DNA of 64,000 nucleotides from JAZDGX01 sp964482205 (GCA_964482205.1 CAYZWI010000015.1:1-64000); one strand, 5' to 3'; shown: positions 1 to 9,549, counted from the first letter of the stretch. A program made the numbers and translations. Notes: a model not told the origin generated them from the sequence alone.

Positions 1-223
1 CCGGCGCAGGCAAGCCTAGTGACAACGGGGCCTTGGCACCGGTATATTCCTCCTCACCCTTGGCGTTGGGATACGCCGATACCACGCGCCGGACTGAAAA
101 ACAGGGCAATTTAAAGACAGGCGAGCTGGCGCTCTGTTACTTCGACACATCGGGTTCCGGGCCTGCCAGACAGTCTTCGGGACCCGGCGCCCACGGCAAG
201 CGCCGGATGACCAGGAGGAGTCC

Positions 224-394
224 ATGCCCAGATTCGCTTGGGGGCTTTTGCTGGCTGCCGGCGCCGTGACCTGCTCCTGCAGCCCCGACCGCAGCCCGGT
301 GACTCCTAACCCGCCCTCGAACCCGCCCCTGGCTTCCGCAACCATTGGCTCCCAAAGCAGCCTGACGGTCCGACTGCTGGCGGATGCCCGCTGA
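224..394 (+). CDS. small predicted lipoprotein, 56 aa
   Basis: A strong Shine-Dalgarno (AGGAGGAG) lies 3-4 bases before the ATG. The product starts with a short hydrophobic stretch (FAWGLLLAAGAVTCSCS) that ends in a lipobox-like Cys (residue 17 or 19), followed by a Pro/Ser/Asn-rich tail. It looks like a tiny membrane-anchored lipoprotein of unknown role. It converges on the ABC permease gene downstream. It could be the remnant of a longer lipoprotein. I recognise no family. Confidence 0.5.
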   Translation: MPRFAWGLLLAAGAVTCSCSPDRSPVTPNPPSNPPLASATIGSQSSLTVRLLADAR

Positions 395-487
395 GACGTG
401 GGGCCGCGCGCATCATGCGTCCTGGCAGGGCCGGGCCTGCGCGGGATTGCGTGCACGCGATTCGGCCTCAAGCGGAGTCAGGGCGGT

Positions 488-1732
488 CTACTCGTACCGC
501 AGCGCATCAATCGGATGCAGCCGCGAGGCCCGCAGCGCCGGCAGCAGCCCGAATCCCACTCCCACCGCCGAGCAGAACCCGAGGCCCAGGAAGGCGTAGC
601 TCACCGGCACGCTCACGGGGAAATGGGTGAAGACCGAGACGAGGTTCCCCAGCCCGTAGCCCGCCACCACTCCCACCACTCCGCCGATGTTGCAGAGGAT
701 CACCGCCTCCAGCAGGAACTGCGCCAGGATGTCCTGCGGCTTCGCCCCCAGCGCCTTGCGGATCCCGATCTCGCGCGTCCGCTCGGTCACCGCGACGAGC
801 ATGATATTCATGATCCCGATGCCGGCGACGACCAGCGCGATGATGCCGATCACGAAGCCCGCCATCTTCACGCCGCGGCTCATCTTGTTGAATTCCTTGA
901 TCAAGCTGTCCGCGTTGAAGAAGTCGAAGTTGTCCTCTTCGCCCAGCTTCACATGGCGCACGCGCCGCAGCACCTGGCGGGTCTCCTCGATCGCGTCGTT
1001 CATCAGCTCCGGGGTCTTCGCGCGCACGGTGATGTTGACCGACCGCGTGAACCCCCAGCGATCGATCGCCCCGTATGTGCTCAGGAATGTGGTAATGGGT
1101 ATCAGCGCATAGTTGTCATGATGGCCGCCGAAGGCGGACTTCTTCTCCTCGAATACGCCGATCACTACGTACTTGCGATCGTCCAGGCGGACCTCGCGGC
1201 CGATCGGATCGACGAAGGGGTAGAGCTTGTCCGCGATCGCGTGCCCGATGACCGCCACCCGGGCATTACCGCGCACATCCATCGCGGAGATGTTCCGCCC
1301 GAGCGCCACGAAGTGGGTGTTGTTGATCGAGTACTCGGGCGTGCCTCCGACGATCGAGAGGTTGGGGTTGGTCGATTCCCCGCGGTAGGACGCGGCGTGG
1401 CCGAAGTCCCAGGCTTCGCATCCGACGAGATCCACATTGGAGGCCTGCTGGCGAATCGCGTCGGCGTCCTCCATCGTCAGCGGCGGCCGCCGCATCGCCT
1501 TGCGCCGGTCCTCATCGGAATGGAACCCGGCCGGCCACTTCTGGACCTGAAAGGTCTGGGCGCCGAGGACATTCATCTCGCGTTCCATCGTGTTCTGGAT
1601 GACCGAAATGCCCGTCATGACGCCGATGATCGACGCGACTCCGGCGACGATCCCGACGAGCGTCAGGATCGACCGCAGCTTGTTGCCCACGATCGCGGCG
1701 AGCGACATGAAGAAGAGGTCAAACGCGCGCAT
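488..1732 (-). CDS. MacB-type ABC transporter permease (second permease)
   Basis: This 414-aa inner-membrane permease has the MacB/FtsX layout. One N-terminal membrane helix (about residues 17-40) is followed by a large periplasmic MacB_PCD-type domain (about 45-270). Three C-terminal helices follow (about 290-400), with the typical sequence MNIMLVAVTERTREIGIRKA after the second helix. It is the last gene of a leftward operon (adaptor, ATPase, permease 1, permease 2), 47 bp after permease 1. Because the ATPase is a separate protein, the two permeases probably form a heterodimer that, with the MacA-like adaptor, drives export of a peptide, lipid or small molecule across the envelope. The substrate cannot be read from the sequence. 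Confidence 0.9.
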   Translation of the reverse strand: MRAFDLFFMSLAAIVGNKLRSILTLVGIVAGVASIIGVMTGISVIQNTMEREMNVLGAQTFQVQKWPAGFHSDEDRRKAMRRPPLTMEDADAIRQQASNVDLVGCEAWDFGHAASYRGESTNPNLSIVGGTPEYSINNTHFVALGRNISAMDVRGNARVAVIGHAIADKLYPFVDPIGREVRLDDRKYVVIGVFEEKKSAFGGHHDNYALIPITTFLSTYGAIDRWGFTRSVNITVRAKTPELMNDAIEETRQVLRRVRHVKLGEEDNFDFFNADSLIKEFNKMSRGVKMAGFVIGIIALVVAGIGIMNIMLVAVTERTREIGIRKALGAKPQDILAQFLLEAVILCNIGGVVGVVAGYGLGNLVSVFTHFPVSVPVSYAFLGLGFCSAVGVGFGLLPALRASRLHPIDALRYE

Positions 1733-1779
1733 GCCGCCGCACCTTTCGCGAGGGGTTCCGCCTTCCCGCCGGCGCCGTC

Positions 1780-3030
1780 TTACTCATAGCGCAGCGCCTC
1801 GATTACATCCAGGCGCGAAGCCCGGTAGGCGGGAATGAGCCCCGCTACAATGCCGACCGTCACCGAGACGACGACGGCGAGGACCACGATGGAGGCCGAG
1901 ACGCTCGCCGGCATCAAGGCGGCGTTGATCACCGCGGTCAGAATGGCGGCGAGCCCGATGCCGACGAGCCCGCCCATCAATCCGATCGCGGAGGATTCGA
2001 GCAGGAACTGCAGGAGAATGCTCTTCGGCGTCGCGCCGATCGCCCGGCGGATCCCGATCTCGCGGGTGCGCTCGGTGACCGAGACGAACATGATGTTCAT
2101 CACTCCCACCGCTCCCACGAACAGCGAGATCCCGGTCACGAGCAGCCCCACGAGCAGGACGACGCCCATCATGTTGTTGAAGGTCCCGACGAGCGTGTCG
2201 AGCTTGTTGATCGAGAAGTCGTCTTTCTCGACGGGCCGCAGGCCGCGGATTCTGCGCATCTCCCCGCGCACGACATCTTCCATCTCCCGCATGGGCAGGT
2301 CGCCCGGGACCTTGATGGCCACATCGACATCCGTGCGCCGATCGCCGCCGAACACTCTCACGAAGGTCGTGATCGGAATGAAGACCTGCCGGTCGAAATT
2401 CGGGCCGTCGCCCAGGAAACTGCCGCCCTGCTTTTCCATCACCCCGACCACGCGGAATTTCGTGCGCCCGATCTGCATCGTCTTGTTGATCGGGTCGGAC
2501 TTCCCGAACAGCCCGTCGCGCACTTCCGTGCCGATCACGCAGACTCTGCGCTTGTAGAGCACATCGAAGGGCATCAGGAACCGCCCGAGTTGCGGCTGGG
2601 CGCTGGTCATGCGGATTTGTTTCTCAGTCGTGCCGACGACGGGACAGTCGTTCATCGTCTCGGTGCGATAGAGCAGGTCGCGCATGTTGGCGATGTTGGG
2701 ATTGACGAGCGCCTTGCCGCGCAGCCGGCGTTCGAGCTCATTCACTTCGCGCAGCTCGAGCGGCGGGCGGTTCCGGTAGAGGAAGAAGTCGTCCATGATG
2801 ATCCAGGGCATGCGCGAGACATAGATGATGTCGCTGCCCACCGCCGAAAAGCTCTCCCGAAAGCGATTTTGCAGGCCGTTGGCCGCGGTCATCGTGAGCA
2901 TCACGGCGACGATGCCGATGATGATGCCGAGCGTGGTGAGCAGGCTGCGCGCCTTGTTCGCGCGCAAGGCGTCGAACGCCATCTGCAGAAGCTCACGGGT
3001 ATCGACTCTAAACGCCTTCATGGCCTTCAT
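1780..3030 (-). CDS. MacB-type ABC transporter permease (first permease)
   Basis: This 416-aa MacB/FtsX-family permease has one N-terminal helix (about residues 25-48), a periplasmic domain and three C-terminal helices. The cytoplasmic loop MNIMFVSVTERTREIGIRRA matches the signature seen in the neighbouring permease. Its ATG overlaps the stop codon of the ATPase gene (ATGA), so the two are probably translationally coupled. It is clearly a paralogue of the downstream permease, with a different periplasmic domain sequence. This supports a heterodimeric transporter. The membrane topology is inferred by eye. Confidence 0.9.
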   Translation of the reverse strand: MKAMKAFRVDTRELLQMAFDALRANKARSLLTTLGIIIGIVAVMLTMTAANGLQNRFRESFSAVGSDIIYVSRMPWIIMDDFFLYRNRPPLELREVNELERRLRGKALVNPNIANMRDLLYRTETMNDCPVVGTTEKQIRMTSAQPQLGRFLMPFDVLYKRRVCVIGTEVRDGLFGKSDPINKTMQIGRTKFRVVGVMEKQGGSFLGDGPNFDRQVFIPITTFVRVFGGDRRTDVDVAIKVPGDLPMREMEDVVRGEMRRIRGLRPVEKDDFSINKLDTLVGTFNNMMGVVLLVGLLVTGISLFVGAVGVMNIMFVSVTERTREIGIRRAIGATPKSILLQFLLESSAIGLMGGLVGIGLAAILTAVINAALMPASVSASIVVLAVVVSVTVGIVAGLIPAYRASRLDVIEALRYE

Positions 3031-3740
3031 CGTTTCGTCGTCACATCGCTTTCGATCTTGCCGTCGAGCAGGCGGATGGTGCGCTGGGCGTGATCGGCGA
3101 TGTACTGCTCATGGGTGACGAGGATGATCGTCTGGCCCGCGGCGTGCAGCTCGTCGATCATCGCCATGACGTCGTCGCCGGTCTTGCTGTCGAGGTTTCC
3201 GGTGGGCTCGTCGGCGAGAATCAGGGAGGGATGGATGACGAGCGCGCGCGCGATCGCGACCCGCTGGCGCTGGCCGCCGGAAAGCTCGTTGGGCCGGTGC
3301 TTCATGCGTCCGGCGAGGCCCACGCGCTCGAGCGCCTGCTCGGCGCGCTCGCGACGCTCACCGCGCGGAATGCCGCCGTAGATCAGCGGCAACTCGACAT
3401 TCTTCAGGATGCTCGCGCGCGGGATCAGGTTGAAGGTCTGGAAGACGAACCCGATCCGGCGATTGCGCAGCTCGGCCAGCTGCGACTGATTCATCTGCGC
3501 GACCATCTGCCCTTCGAGGCAGTAGGTCCCCGAGGTGGGCACATCCAGGCATCCGATGATGTTCATCAGCGTGGACTTGCCCGAGCCCGAAGGGCCCATG
3601 ATCGCGAGGTAGTCATTGCGCTCGATGTCGAGCGAAACGCCGTCCAGGGCGTGGACGACATCCGCTCCCATCACATAGGTCTTCGTGATGTCGCGCAACG
3701 CGAGAAAGACCGCCGGGGATGTCTGGGATGCATGCTCCAT
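3027..3740 (-). CDS. MacB/LolD-type ABC transporter ATP-binding protein
   Basis: This 237-aa ATPase powers the MacB-type exporter. Walker A is GPSGSGKST (residues 49-57). The ABC signature LSGGQRQRVAIARAL and Walker B LILADEPTGNLDS follow, in the spacing typical of the LolD/MacB/FtsE group. I chose the ATG at 3740. A GTG at 3755, which would add five residues, overlaps the end of the adaptor gene and is also possible. The stop codon overlaps the ATG of permease 1. In E. coli MacB the ATPase and permease are fused; here they are separate, as in many Gram-positive and FCB-group operons. Confidence 0.92.
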   Translation of the reverse strand: MEHASQTSPAVFLALRDITKTYVMGADVVHALDGVSLDIERNDYLAIMGPSGSGKSTLMNIIGCLDVPTSGTYCLEGQMVAQMNQSQLAELRNRRIGFVFQTFNLIPRASILKNVELPLIYGGIPRGERRERAEQALERVGLAGRMKHRPNELSGGQRQRVAIARALVIHPSLILADEPTGNLDSKTGDDVMAMIDELHAAGQTIILVTHEQYIADHAQRTIRLLDGKIESDVTTKR

Positions 3741-3744
3741 GGCG

Positions 3745-5013
3745 CTAACTCTCACGCGGAGGGTTCTGGCGCGCGAACTTTTCGGGGTTCTTGCTGATCG
3801 TCACCACCGAACCGTTCTGCAGATCGCGCGAGATGGCGCTGTAGCTGCCGCTCACGATCTCGTCACCCTCCGTGAGGCCTTCGATGATCTCGATCAGCTC
3901 GTCGCTCTGGATGCCGGTCTTCACCTGCCGGGCGACGGCCTTGCCCTTGTCGATGATGAAGACGATCTCGACGAATCCGTCCTCGTCCGCCTGGTATCGC
4001 TTCTCGGCGTCCTCGCGCTTCTCGCCCATCGTGGTCAGCTGATCGATCGTCCGCACCGCCACGCTTTGCAGGGGAACGCTGAGGGCGTCGTCGTTGGTCT
4101 TGGTGATGATGTCGGCGCTGGCGGTCATGCCCGGACGCAAGGTCTCGGGCGGATCCTCGATCGCGATCTTGATGTCGAAGCCCGTCTTCTGGTCGGCCGT
4201 GCCCGCGCCGGCCGCCTTGGCGCTGCTCGCGATTTCGTAGACGGCGCCTTTCAACTTCTGATCCAACAACGCGTCGACTTCGACCTCGGCCGGCTGCCCG
4301 ATCGCAATCGAGACGATGTCGTTCTCGTCGACATTCACCTGCGCTTCCATCTCGGAGAGATCCGCGATCACGAGGATCACATCCGCCTGGAACTGCGAGC
4401 CGAGCGCGATCTCGCCCTGCTCCTTGTTGAGCTCGCTGATGATTCCGCTCATCGGCGCGTAGATCGTGGTCTTCGAGAGATCGTCGCGCGCCTGCTTGAG
4501 GGCGGCCTTGGCTTGCTCCACCAGCTCGAGGGAGGAATCGAGACGCGCCTGTTCGACCAGCAGCTCGGCCTTCTTGTTGTCGTAGATCGCCTGCGATTCG
4601 AGTTCCTTTGAAAGCAGATCCTCGGAGCGCTTGAGATCTTTCTCGATCCGTTCGATGTTGTGGCGCACGAGCTTGGCATTCGCTTCCGAGGAGCGCACAT
4701 TCGCCTCGCCACTTTCGACCGCGGCCAGGAAGCGCTCGCGGTCCAGCTCGACGAGGAGCGCGCCCTTTTCCACCCGTTGCCCTTCGAGGACGGCGAGGTT
4801 CTTGATCTTGCCGCTCACATCGGCACTGATTTTCACCTGGGTCTTGGGCTGGATCTTGCCGGTCGCATTCACCTTCTGGACGATCTGTTTCCGCTCGACC
4901 TTGGCTGTCTGGACCTCGAGCGGCTTGTGACCGCGGCCCTTGAGGACCGCGCCGCCGAGGACCGCCAGGACGACCAGCCCCCCCGCTCCAATCCACAAAT
5001 ACTTCTTCTTCAT
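3745..5013 (-). CDS. periplasmic adaptor protein, MacA/HlyD family
   Basis: This 422-aa membrane-fusion protein is the first gene of the exporter operon. It has an N-terminal membrane anchor (MKKKYLWIGAGGLVVLAVLG), a barrel-sandwich/lipoyl half with VNATGKIQPKTQVKISADVS, a long alpha-helical hairpin (about residues 85-170) rich in Glu/Lys/Ala, and beta-barrel and membrane-proximal domains. The start at 5013 has AGAGG and AAGG upstream and gives a normal anchor; the frame stays open further upstream but that stretch reads as GC-rich noise. It should bridge the inner-membrane permeases to an outer-membrane channel. No TolC-type gene lies in the window. Confidence 0.92.
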   Translation of the reverse strand: MKKKYLWIGAGGLVVLAVLGGAVLKGRGHKPLEVQTAKVERKQIVQKVNATGKIQPKTQVKISADVSGKIKNLAVLEGQRVEKGALLVELDRERFLAAVESGEANVRSSEANAKLVRHNIERIEKDLKRSEDLLSKELESQAIYDNKKAELLVEQARLDSSLELVEQAKAALKQARDDLSKTTIYAPMSGIISELNKEQGEIALGSQFQADVILVIADLSEMEAQVNVDENDIVSIAIGQPAEVEVDALLDQKLKGAVYEIASSAKAAGAGTADQKTGFDIKIAIEDPPETLRPGMTASADIITKTNDDALSVPLQSVAVRTIDQLTTMGEKREDAEKRYQADEDGFVEIVFIIDKGKAVARQVKTGIQSDELIEIIEGLTEGDEIVSGSYSAISRDLQNGSVVTISKNPEKFARQNPPRES

Positions 5014-5208
5014 TGCCTTGCGCCTCTTTGTTTCCAACCCCGGAGGGCCTGCCGGACAGGATCTCCTTATGAACGACCCACGGGACGCGCGGGTTGCCGC
5101 CTTTCGCCTCGCCGAGGGCCTCGTGACCCGCCGGGCGATCGCGCAAGGAGCCGTCTGCGGAGGCGTCGCCCGAGCCAGCTCTCCCCTGCCCGCTATCCGC
5201 CCTGGGCC

Positions 5209-5262
5209 CGCCAAGCGGATCCGCCGAGTCGGACTCGCCAAGTCGGATCCGCCAAGCGGATC
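5209..5262. repeat. short 13-14 bp tandem repeat
   Basis: Four head-to-tail units of about 13-14 bp, of the form CGCC[AG]AG(T)CGGA(C/T)(C/T), lie in the intergenic region between the divergent adaptor and subtilase-like genes. The copies differ by one to three bases. No function is evident. Confidence 0.7.
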
Positions 5263-5346
5263 CACCCAGTATGGAACGACGAGGCGGGCAGCGTAAAGGC
5301 CGGGCTTCCATTATTCTGCCCCGAGCGCCCTTCCTTTGCAGTCGCC

Positions 5347-7341
5347 ATGCCATGTATGATTTGCAGGCGCACCAATCCACGACCCGGGCCGCGGCCCGTC
5401 GAGAACCTCCGGCGAGCCGGGCCACGCTTCCTCGTGATCGGAGTCCTCATGATCGGAGTCCTCATGATCGGAAGGCTCATGATCGGAAGGCTCATGATCG
5501 GAAGGCTCGTTGTCGGACAGCTCGTGATCGCAACGCTCGCGGCCGCACCGCTGGTGAGCGGACGGCCCACGAGCGCCCAGTGGATGAGTGGGCTTCGCGC
5601 CGCCGCACCGTTGGCGGTTGTGCCCGCTGCGACCGCCCCGCGCGTCGGCGAGACCGCGGACACGCTCGCTGCGCTGATCGTTCTCGGCCGCCAGGCCGAC
5701 ATCGCGACCCTGGACAAGAAGCTGAAGGAACGGCACGCGAGCCGGAAGGATCGCCACTCCCAGGTGATCGCCGCCCTGCGGAGCGAGGCGGAGCAAGGCC
5801 AGGCGGGTCTGCTCGAACTCTTGAGCGCACTCCGCCGGCGTGGAGAAGTGAGCAGCTACACTCCCTATTGGATCACGAATGCGATTGCCGTGCGGGCCAC
5901 ACCTGAAGCGATCGAGGATCTCGCTCGCCGGCCCGAAGTCCTGGCGATCGAACCGCGCCCTGTCTTCACAGTCGATGAGAGCCTTCGCGCAGAAGGTTCT
6001 TGCACCCCGTCCCGCTCAAATCCGTCAGCGCGCGGAATCGGCGTCTCCGGCGGAGTGCGGGCCATCCGCGCGCCGCAAGTCTGGAACGATTTGCTCATCA
6101 ATGGCACGGGAGCGTTGATCGGAATCCTCGACACGGGTGTGGACGGCAACCATCCCGCACTTCGCGATCGTTGGCGCGGAAACAACGGCCATCCTTGGCA
6201 GGAATGCTGGCACGATGTCGTGAATTCCGGGAGCACCTATCCGAATGATGATGTCTCCGGCCACGGAACGCATGTCGCGGGAATCGCGACCGGCCTTGGC
6301 ACCGCGACCCACGACACGATCGGCGTAGCGTGGGGGGCGCAGTGGATCGCGGCCAATGCCATTCGCCAGGGAGCCGGAGCGGAACTCGACTTCGATGTGA
6401 TCGACTGCCTGCAATGGTTTGCCGATCCGGACGGCGATCCGGAAACCATCGACGATGTTCCCGATGTGATCGTGTGCGCATGGGGGGTCAACGAGCAACT
6501 GGCCGGGTATTCGGATTGCGATACGCGCTGGTGGTGGGCGATCGACAATTGTGAGGCGGCCGGCGTCGTGACGATCTGGAGCGCGGGCGGCGACGGGCCG
6601 GGCGCGGGGACGGTCCGTTCGCCGGCCGATCGCGCGACCACGCCCTACAGCGGGTTCTCGGTCGGTTCGGTGGACGCGGCGCATTCTGCGTTCCCCTACC
6701 CGATCGCGTTCTTCTCCAGCCGGGGACCGAGCGGATGCGATGCACCCGACTCGTTGCGCATCAAACCCGAAGTGGTCGCCCCCGGAGTGGAGATCTACTC
6801 CTCCGTCCCCGGCGGCGGCTATCAGGTGTGGAGCGGATCCGCAATGGCGACGGCCCATGCGGCCGGCCTCGTCGCCTTGATGCGTTCGGCCAATCCGGAT
6901 TTGGAGGTTGACGCGATCAAGCAGACGATGATGATGACCGCCCGCGACGGAGGAGCGGCCGGCGAGGACAATGCTTACGGATGGGGAACGATCGATGCGT
7001 TCGAGGCCGTCTCGCCGTTTGCGACTCCCTCGGCATCACCGGACGAAGCCCTTCGTGCGAACGCTCCCGCAGTTCCTCCGGCATGGCCCAATCCCCTGGG
7101 TCCCGACGGGGCGGTGCGTTATCGCATAAGAGCATCCGGTCCCATCACGCTCGAGATCCACGATCCCGCGGGCAGGCTTGTGCGGGCGATATCGATTGCA
7201 CCGGTCCCGCCGGGTACGGAACGAGTCGCGGTGTGGGATGGGCGGGACGCCGACGGCCGGCCGGTCCCGTCGGGACTCTATTTGTGCCGCATTCGTTCCG
7301 CAGACGGATGCGCGCAAGCGAAGACGCTCGTCGTCCGATGA
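5347..7341 (+). CDS. secreted subtilase-fold protein (S8), probably inactive, with FlgD-like C-terminal domain
   Basis: This protein of up to 664 aa has an S8 subtilase fold. Asp262 (ILDTGVDG) and His306 (SGHGTHVAG) are present. The motif that should read GTSMAxPHVAG instead reads GSAMATAHAAG, putting Ala499 where the catalytic Ser belongs. The oxyanion-hole Asn of AGN-x-G is Gly415 (SAGGDGPG). It therefore looks like a pseudoprotease. The last 90 residues (WPNP... to the end) form a FlgD/T9SS-like module with WDGRDADGRPVPSGLY. The hydrophobic export segment is made of 15-bp repeats, and each repeat carries an ATG preceded by a GGAG or GGAAGG, so the true start is uncertain: 5347, 5356, 5449, 5464, 5479 or 5494. 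A likely signal-peptidase site is TSA-Q. Confidence 0.85.
   Translation: MPCMICRRTNPRPGPRPVENLRRAGPRFLVIGVLMIGVLMIGRLMIGRLMIGRLVVGQLVIATLAAAPLVSGRPTSAQWMSGLRAAAPLAVVPAATAPRVGETADTLAALIVLGRQADIATLDKKLKERHASRKDRHSQVIAALRSEAEQGQAGLLELLSALRRRGEVSSYTPYWITNAIAVRATPEAIEDLARRPEVLAIEPRPVFTVDESLRAEGSCTPSRSNPSARGIGVSGGVRAIRAPQVWNDLLINGTGALIGILDTGVDGNHPALRDRWRGNNGHPWQECWHDVVNSGSTYPNDDVSGHGTHVAGIATGLGTATHDTIGVAWGAQWIAANAIRQGAGAELDFDVIDCLQWFADPDGDPETIDDVPDVIVCAWGVNEQLAGYSDCDTRWWWAIDNCEAAGVVTIWSAGGDGPGAGTVRSPADRATTPYSGFSVGSVDAAHSAFPYPIAFFSSRGPSGCDAPDSLRIKPEVVAPGVEIYSSVPGGGYQVWSGSAMATAHAAGLVALMRSANPDLEVDAIKQTMMMTARDGGAAGEDNAYGWGTIDAFEAVSPFATPSASPDEALRANAPAVPPAWPNPLGPDGAVRYRIRASGPITLEIHDPAGRLVRAISIAPVPPGTERVAVWDGRDADGRPVPSGLYLCRIRSADGCAQAKTLVVR
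5434..5538 (+). repeat. 15-bp tandem repeat encoding the signal-peptide core
   Basis: Seven in-frame 15-bp units encode VIGVL, MIGVL, MIGRL (three times), VVGQL and VIATL. The three MIGRL units are identical (ATGATCGGAAGGCTC). Copy-number change would keep the frame but lengthen or shorten the hydrophobic export segment. Four units carry an ATG that follows a purine-rich GGAG or GGAAGG from the preceding unit. Confidence 0.9.
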
Positions 7342-7569
7342 AGGGGAAAACGCGCTCGACGCGGGCGGCGGCGCGGGAACTCCGGCGCCCTGAGTGCGCG
7401 TGGGCCCTCGAGCGCCCGGAACCACCGTCTCACCGCCCTGTCAACCCCGGGCGGGCGCCTTCCGGAAGGCCGGCGTCATCGCCTTGAACCCCTTGCCTTT
7501 CGGCCTCCGATCCAGCATCTTGGCGACCATTCGGTTCCCGGCCCAGGCTGATTCTTGCGAGGTCATGTC

Positions 7570-9543
7570 ATGGACATTCAGACACCTTCTCCGGCGCCGC
7601 CCGCTGCCCGCAGATCTCCCGAAGAGCTCGAGGCCCAGTGGTTCCGCGACCACTACCGGGGCGACATGCGGCAGCTCACCTTGCGCGCCGTCATCATGGG
7701 CGGAGTGCTGGGCGCGGTCATGTCGCTCTCGAATCTCTACATCGGCCTCAAGACCGGATGGGGATTCGGCGTCGCCATCACGGCCTGCGTGCTCTCCTTC
7801 GCGATCTGGAAATCGCTCTCGAAGATGCGCATCGTCCGCTCCGACATGACCGTGCTCGAGAACAACGCGATGCAATCCACGGCTTCTTCGGCCGGCTACT
7901 CGACCGGAGGCACGCTGGTCTCGGCGATCGCCGCCTTCCTGCTGTTGAACGGCCAGCACATTCCCTACGGATTGCTCACCCTCTGGATCTTCTTCCTCGC
8001 GGTGCTCGGCGTGACGATGGCGATTCCCATGAAGCGGCAGATGATCAACATCGAGCGCCTGCGCTTCCCTTCGGGCATCGCGGCCGCCATGACGCTGCGC
8101 AGCCTGCACGGCGACTACGCCCACAATCCCGCGCTGGAAGGGCCGGCGGGAGCCGGAGGCCCGGTCGAGAAGCCCGAAGAGGCGAGCGACGCGGTCACCA
8201 GCGCGGAGGAAGGCGAAAAGAGCGCGCGCGGGCTGTTCGTGGCCGGTTCGATCGGCGCGGGAGTCGCGTTTCTGCGCGACGGGTTCTCCACGCTGGCCGA
8301 CATGCATTGGCTGAGCAAGCCGATTACTCTTATCGAATCCGTGTATCCGATCTTCGGCCGCAAGGCGATGGATTTCACGATCGGCATCGAAGGCAGCGTG
8401 CTGCTCTTCGCCGGCGGCGCGCTCATGGGATTGCGCGTGGCGGCGAGCGTGCTCCTCGGCTCGATCCTCTGCTGGGTGGTGCTCGTCCCGCACATGTCCA
8501 AGATCGGCGTCATCGAATCGCTCGAGTACCGTACGATGGTGTCGTGGTCGCTGTGGGGCGGAGCCTCGGCGATGGTCACCAGCGGGCTCCTCGCCTTCGG
8601 GCTGCAATGGCGCGCCGTCGTGCGCGCCCTGTCGGGCCTGGGCACGATCTTCAACCCTCGTCGCGCGTTAAAGCGCACCGAATTCCAGAAGGAGCTCGAA
8701 GCGATCGAGGTGCCGCCTTCCTGGATGGGCGTGCTCGGATTCGCCGGCGCGGTGGGGGTGATCTGGATCGCCTATCAGGCCTTCGCGATTCCCATCTGGA
8801 TGGGAATTCTCGCGGTCGTTCTGTCCTTCTTCCTCGCGCTGGTCGCGTGCCGCGTTTGCGGAGAGACGGACACGACTCCCGTCGGCGCGATGGGCAAGGT
8901 GACCCAGCTCACCTACGGCATGATCGCGCCGCGGCAGACGAACACGAATCTCATGGCCGCGTGCATTACGGCGGGCGTCGCCGACAGCTCATCCGACCTG
9001 CTGACCGACCTGAAGAGCGGCTATGTGCTGGGAGCCAATCCCCGCAAGCAGTTCCTCGCGCAGTTTCTGGGCATCTTCGTGGGCACGGCGGTGACCGTGC
9101 CCTCGTTCTATCTGCTCGTGCCGAATGCGGCCAGCCTGGGCACCGCCCAGTGGCCGGCCCCCGCCGCGCAGGTGTGGGCAGGCGTCGCGCGGCTGCTGGC
9201 GAACGGATTCGAGTCGCTCCATCCGACCGCGCGCTGGTCGATCCTGATCGGAGGCCTCGCCGGAATCGTGCTCGTCCTTCTCCCCCGCTGGCTGCCCGCG
9301 AAGCTGCGCAACTGGGTGCCTTCTCCGATGGGACTGGGACTCGCCTTCACCTTCCACTTCTACTATGGCTTGTCGATGTTCCTCGGCGGTCTCGCGCAGT
9401 GGTTCATATCCAAGCGCTATCCGAAGTCCGACAAGATCTACACGGCGCCGGTCGCAAGCGGATTGATCGCGGGCGAGAGCTTGATGGGCGTGTTCTTGAT
9501 CCTGCTGCCGCTGCTCGTGGCGGCCCTCCGGGCGGCCTTCTAG
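7570..9543 (+). CDS. OPT-family oligopeptide (or metal-chelate) transporter
   Basis: This 657-aa polytopic membrane protein resembles the bacterial OPT family. It has the early sequence RAVIMGGVLGAVMSLSNLYIGLKTGWGFG and a dozen or more hydrophobic segments. The motif around residues 430-500 (CGETDTTPVGAMGKVTQL, then NLMAACITAGVADSSSDLLTDLKSGY) is also typical of the family. OPT proteins import oligopeptides or metal-siderophore complexes with protons; the substrate here is not evident. I chose the ATG at 7570, with GAGG seven bases upstream. It appears monocistronic and converges with the next gene. Confidence 0.9.
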   Translation: MDIQTPSPAPPAARRSPEELEAQWFRDHYRGDMRQLTLRAVIMGGVLGAVMSLSNLYIGLKTGWGFGVAITACVLSFAIWKSLSKMRIVRSDMTVLENNAMQSTASSAGYSTGGTLVSAIAAFLLLNGQHIPYGLLTLWIFFLAVLGVTMAIPMKRQMINIERLRFPSGIAAAMTLRSLHGDYAHNPALEGPAGAGGPVEKPEEASDAVTSAEEGEKSARGLFVAGSIGAGVAFLRDGFSTLADMHWLSKPITLIESVYPIFGRKAMDFTIGIEGSVLLFAGGALMGLRVAASVLLGSILCWVVLVPHMSKIGVIESLEYRTMVSWSLWGGASAMVTSGLLAFGLQWRAVVRALSGLGTIFNPRRALKRTEFQKELEAIEVPPSWMGVLGFAGAVGVIWIAYQAFAIPIWMGILAVVLSFFLALVACRVCGETDTTPVGAMGKVTQLTYGMIAPRQTNTNLMAACITAGVADSSSDLLTDLKSGYVLGANPRKQFLAQFLGIFVGTAVTVPSFYLLVPNAASLGTAQWPAPAAQVWAGVARLLANGFESLHPTARWSILIGGLAGIVLVLLPRWLPAKLRNWVPSPMGLGLAFTFHFYYGLSMFLGGLAQWFISKRYPKSDKIYTAPVASGLIAGESLMGVFLILLPLLVAALRAAF

Positions 9544-9549
9544 TTGGCT

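Noticed and set aside
398..1789. Long open frame opposite the MacB-type permease
   Set aside because: It is antisense to a well-supported permease, is Arg/His-rich and has no family features; a GC-rich shadow.
7339..7487. 49-codon open frame overlapping the subtilase stop (ATGA)
   Set aside because: Compositionally like noise, with no ribosome-binding site beyond chance.
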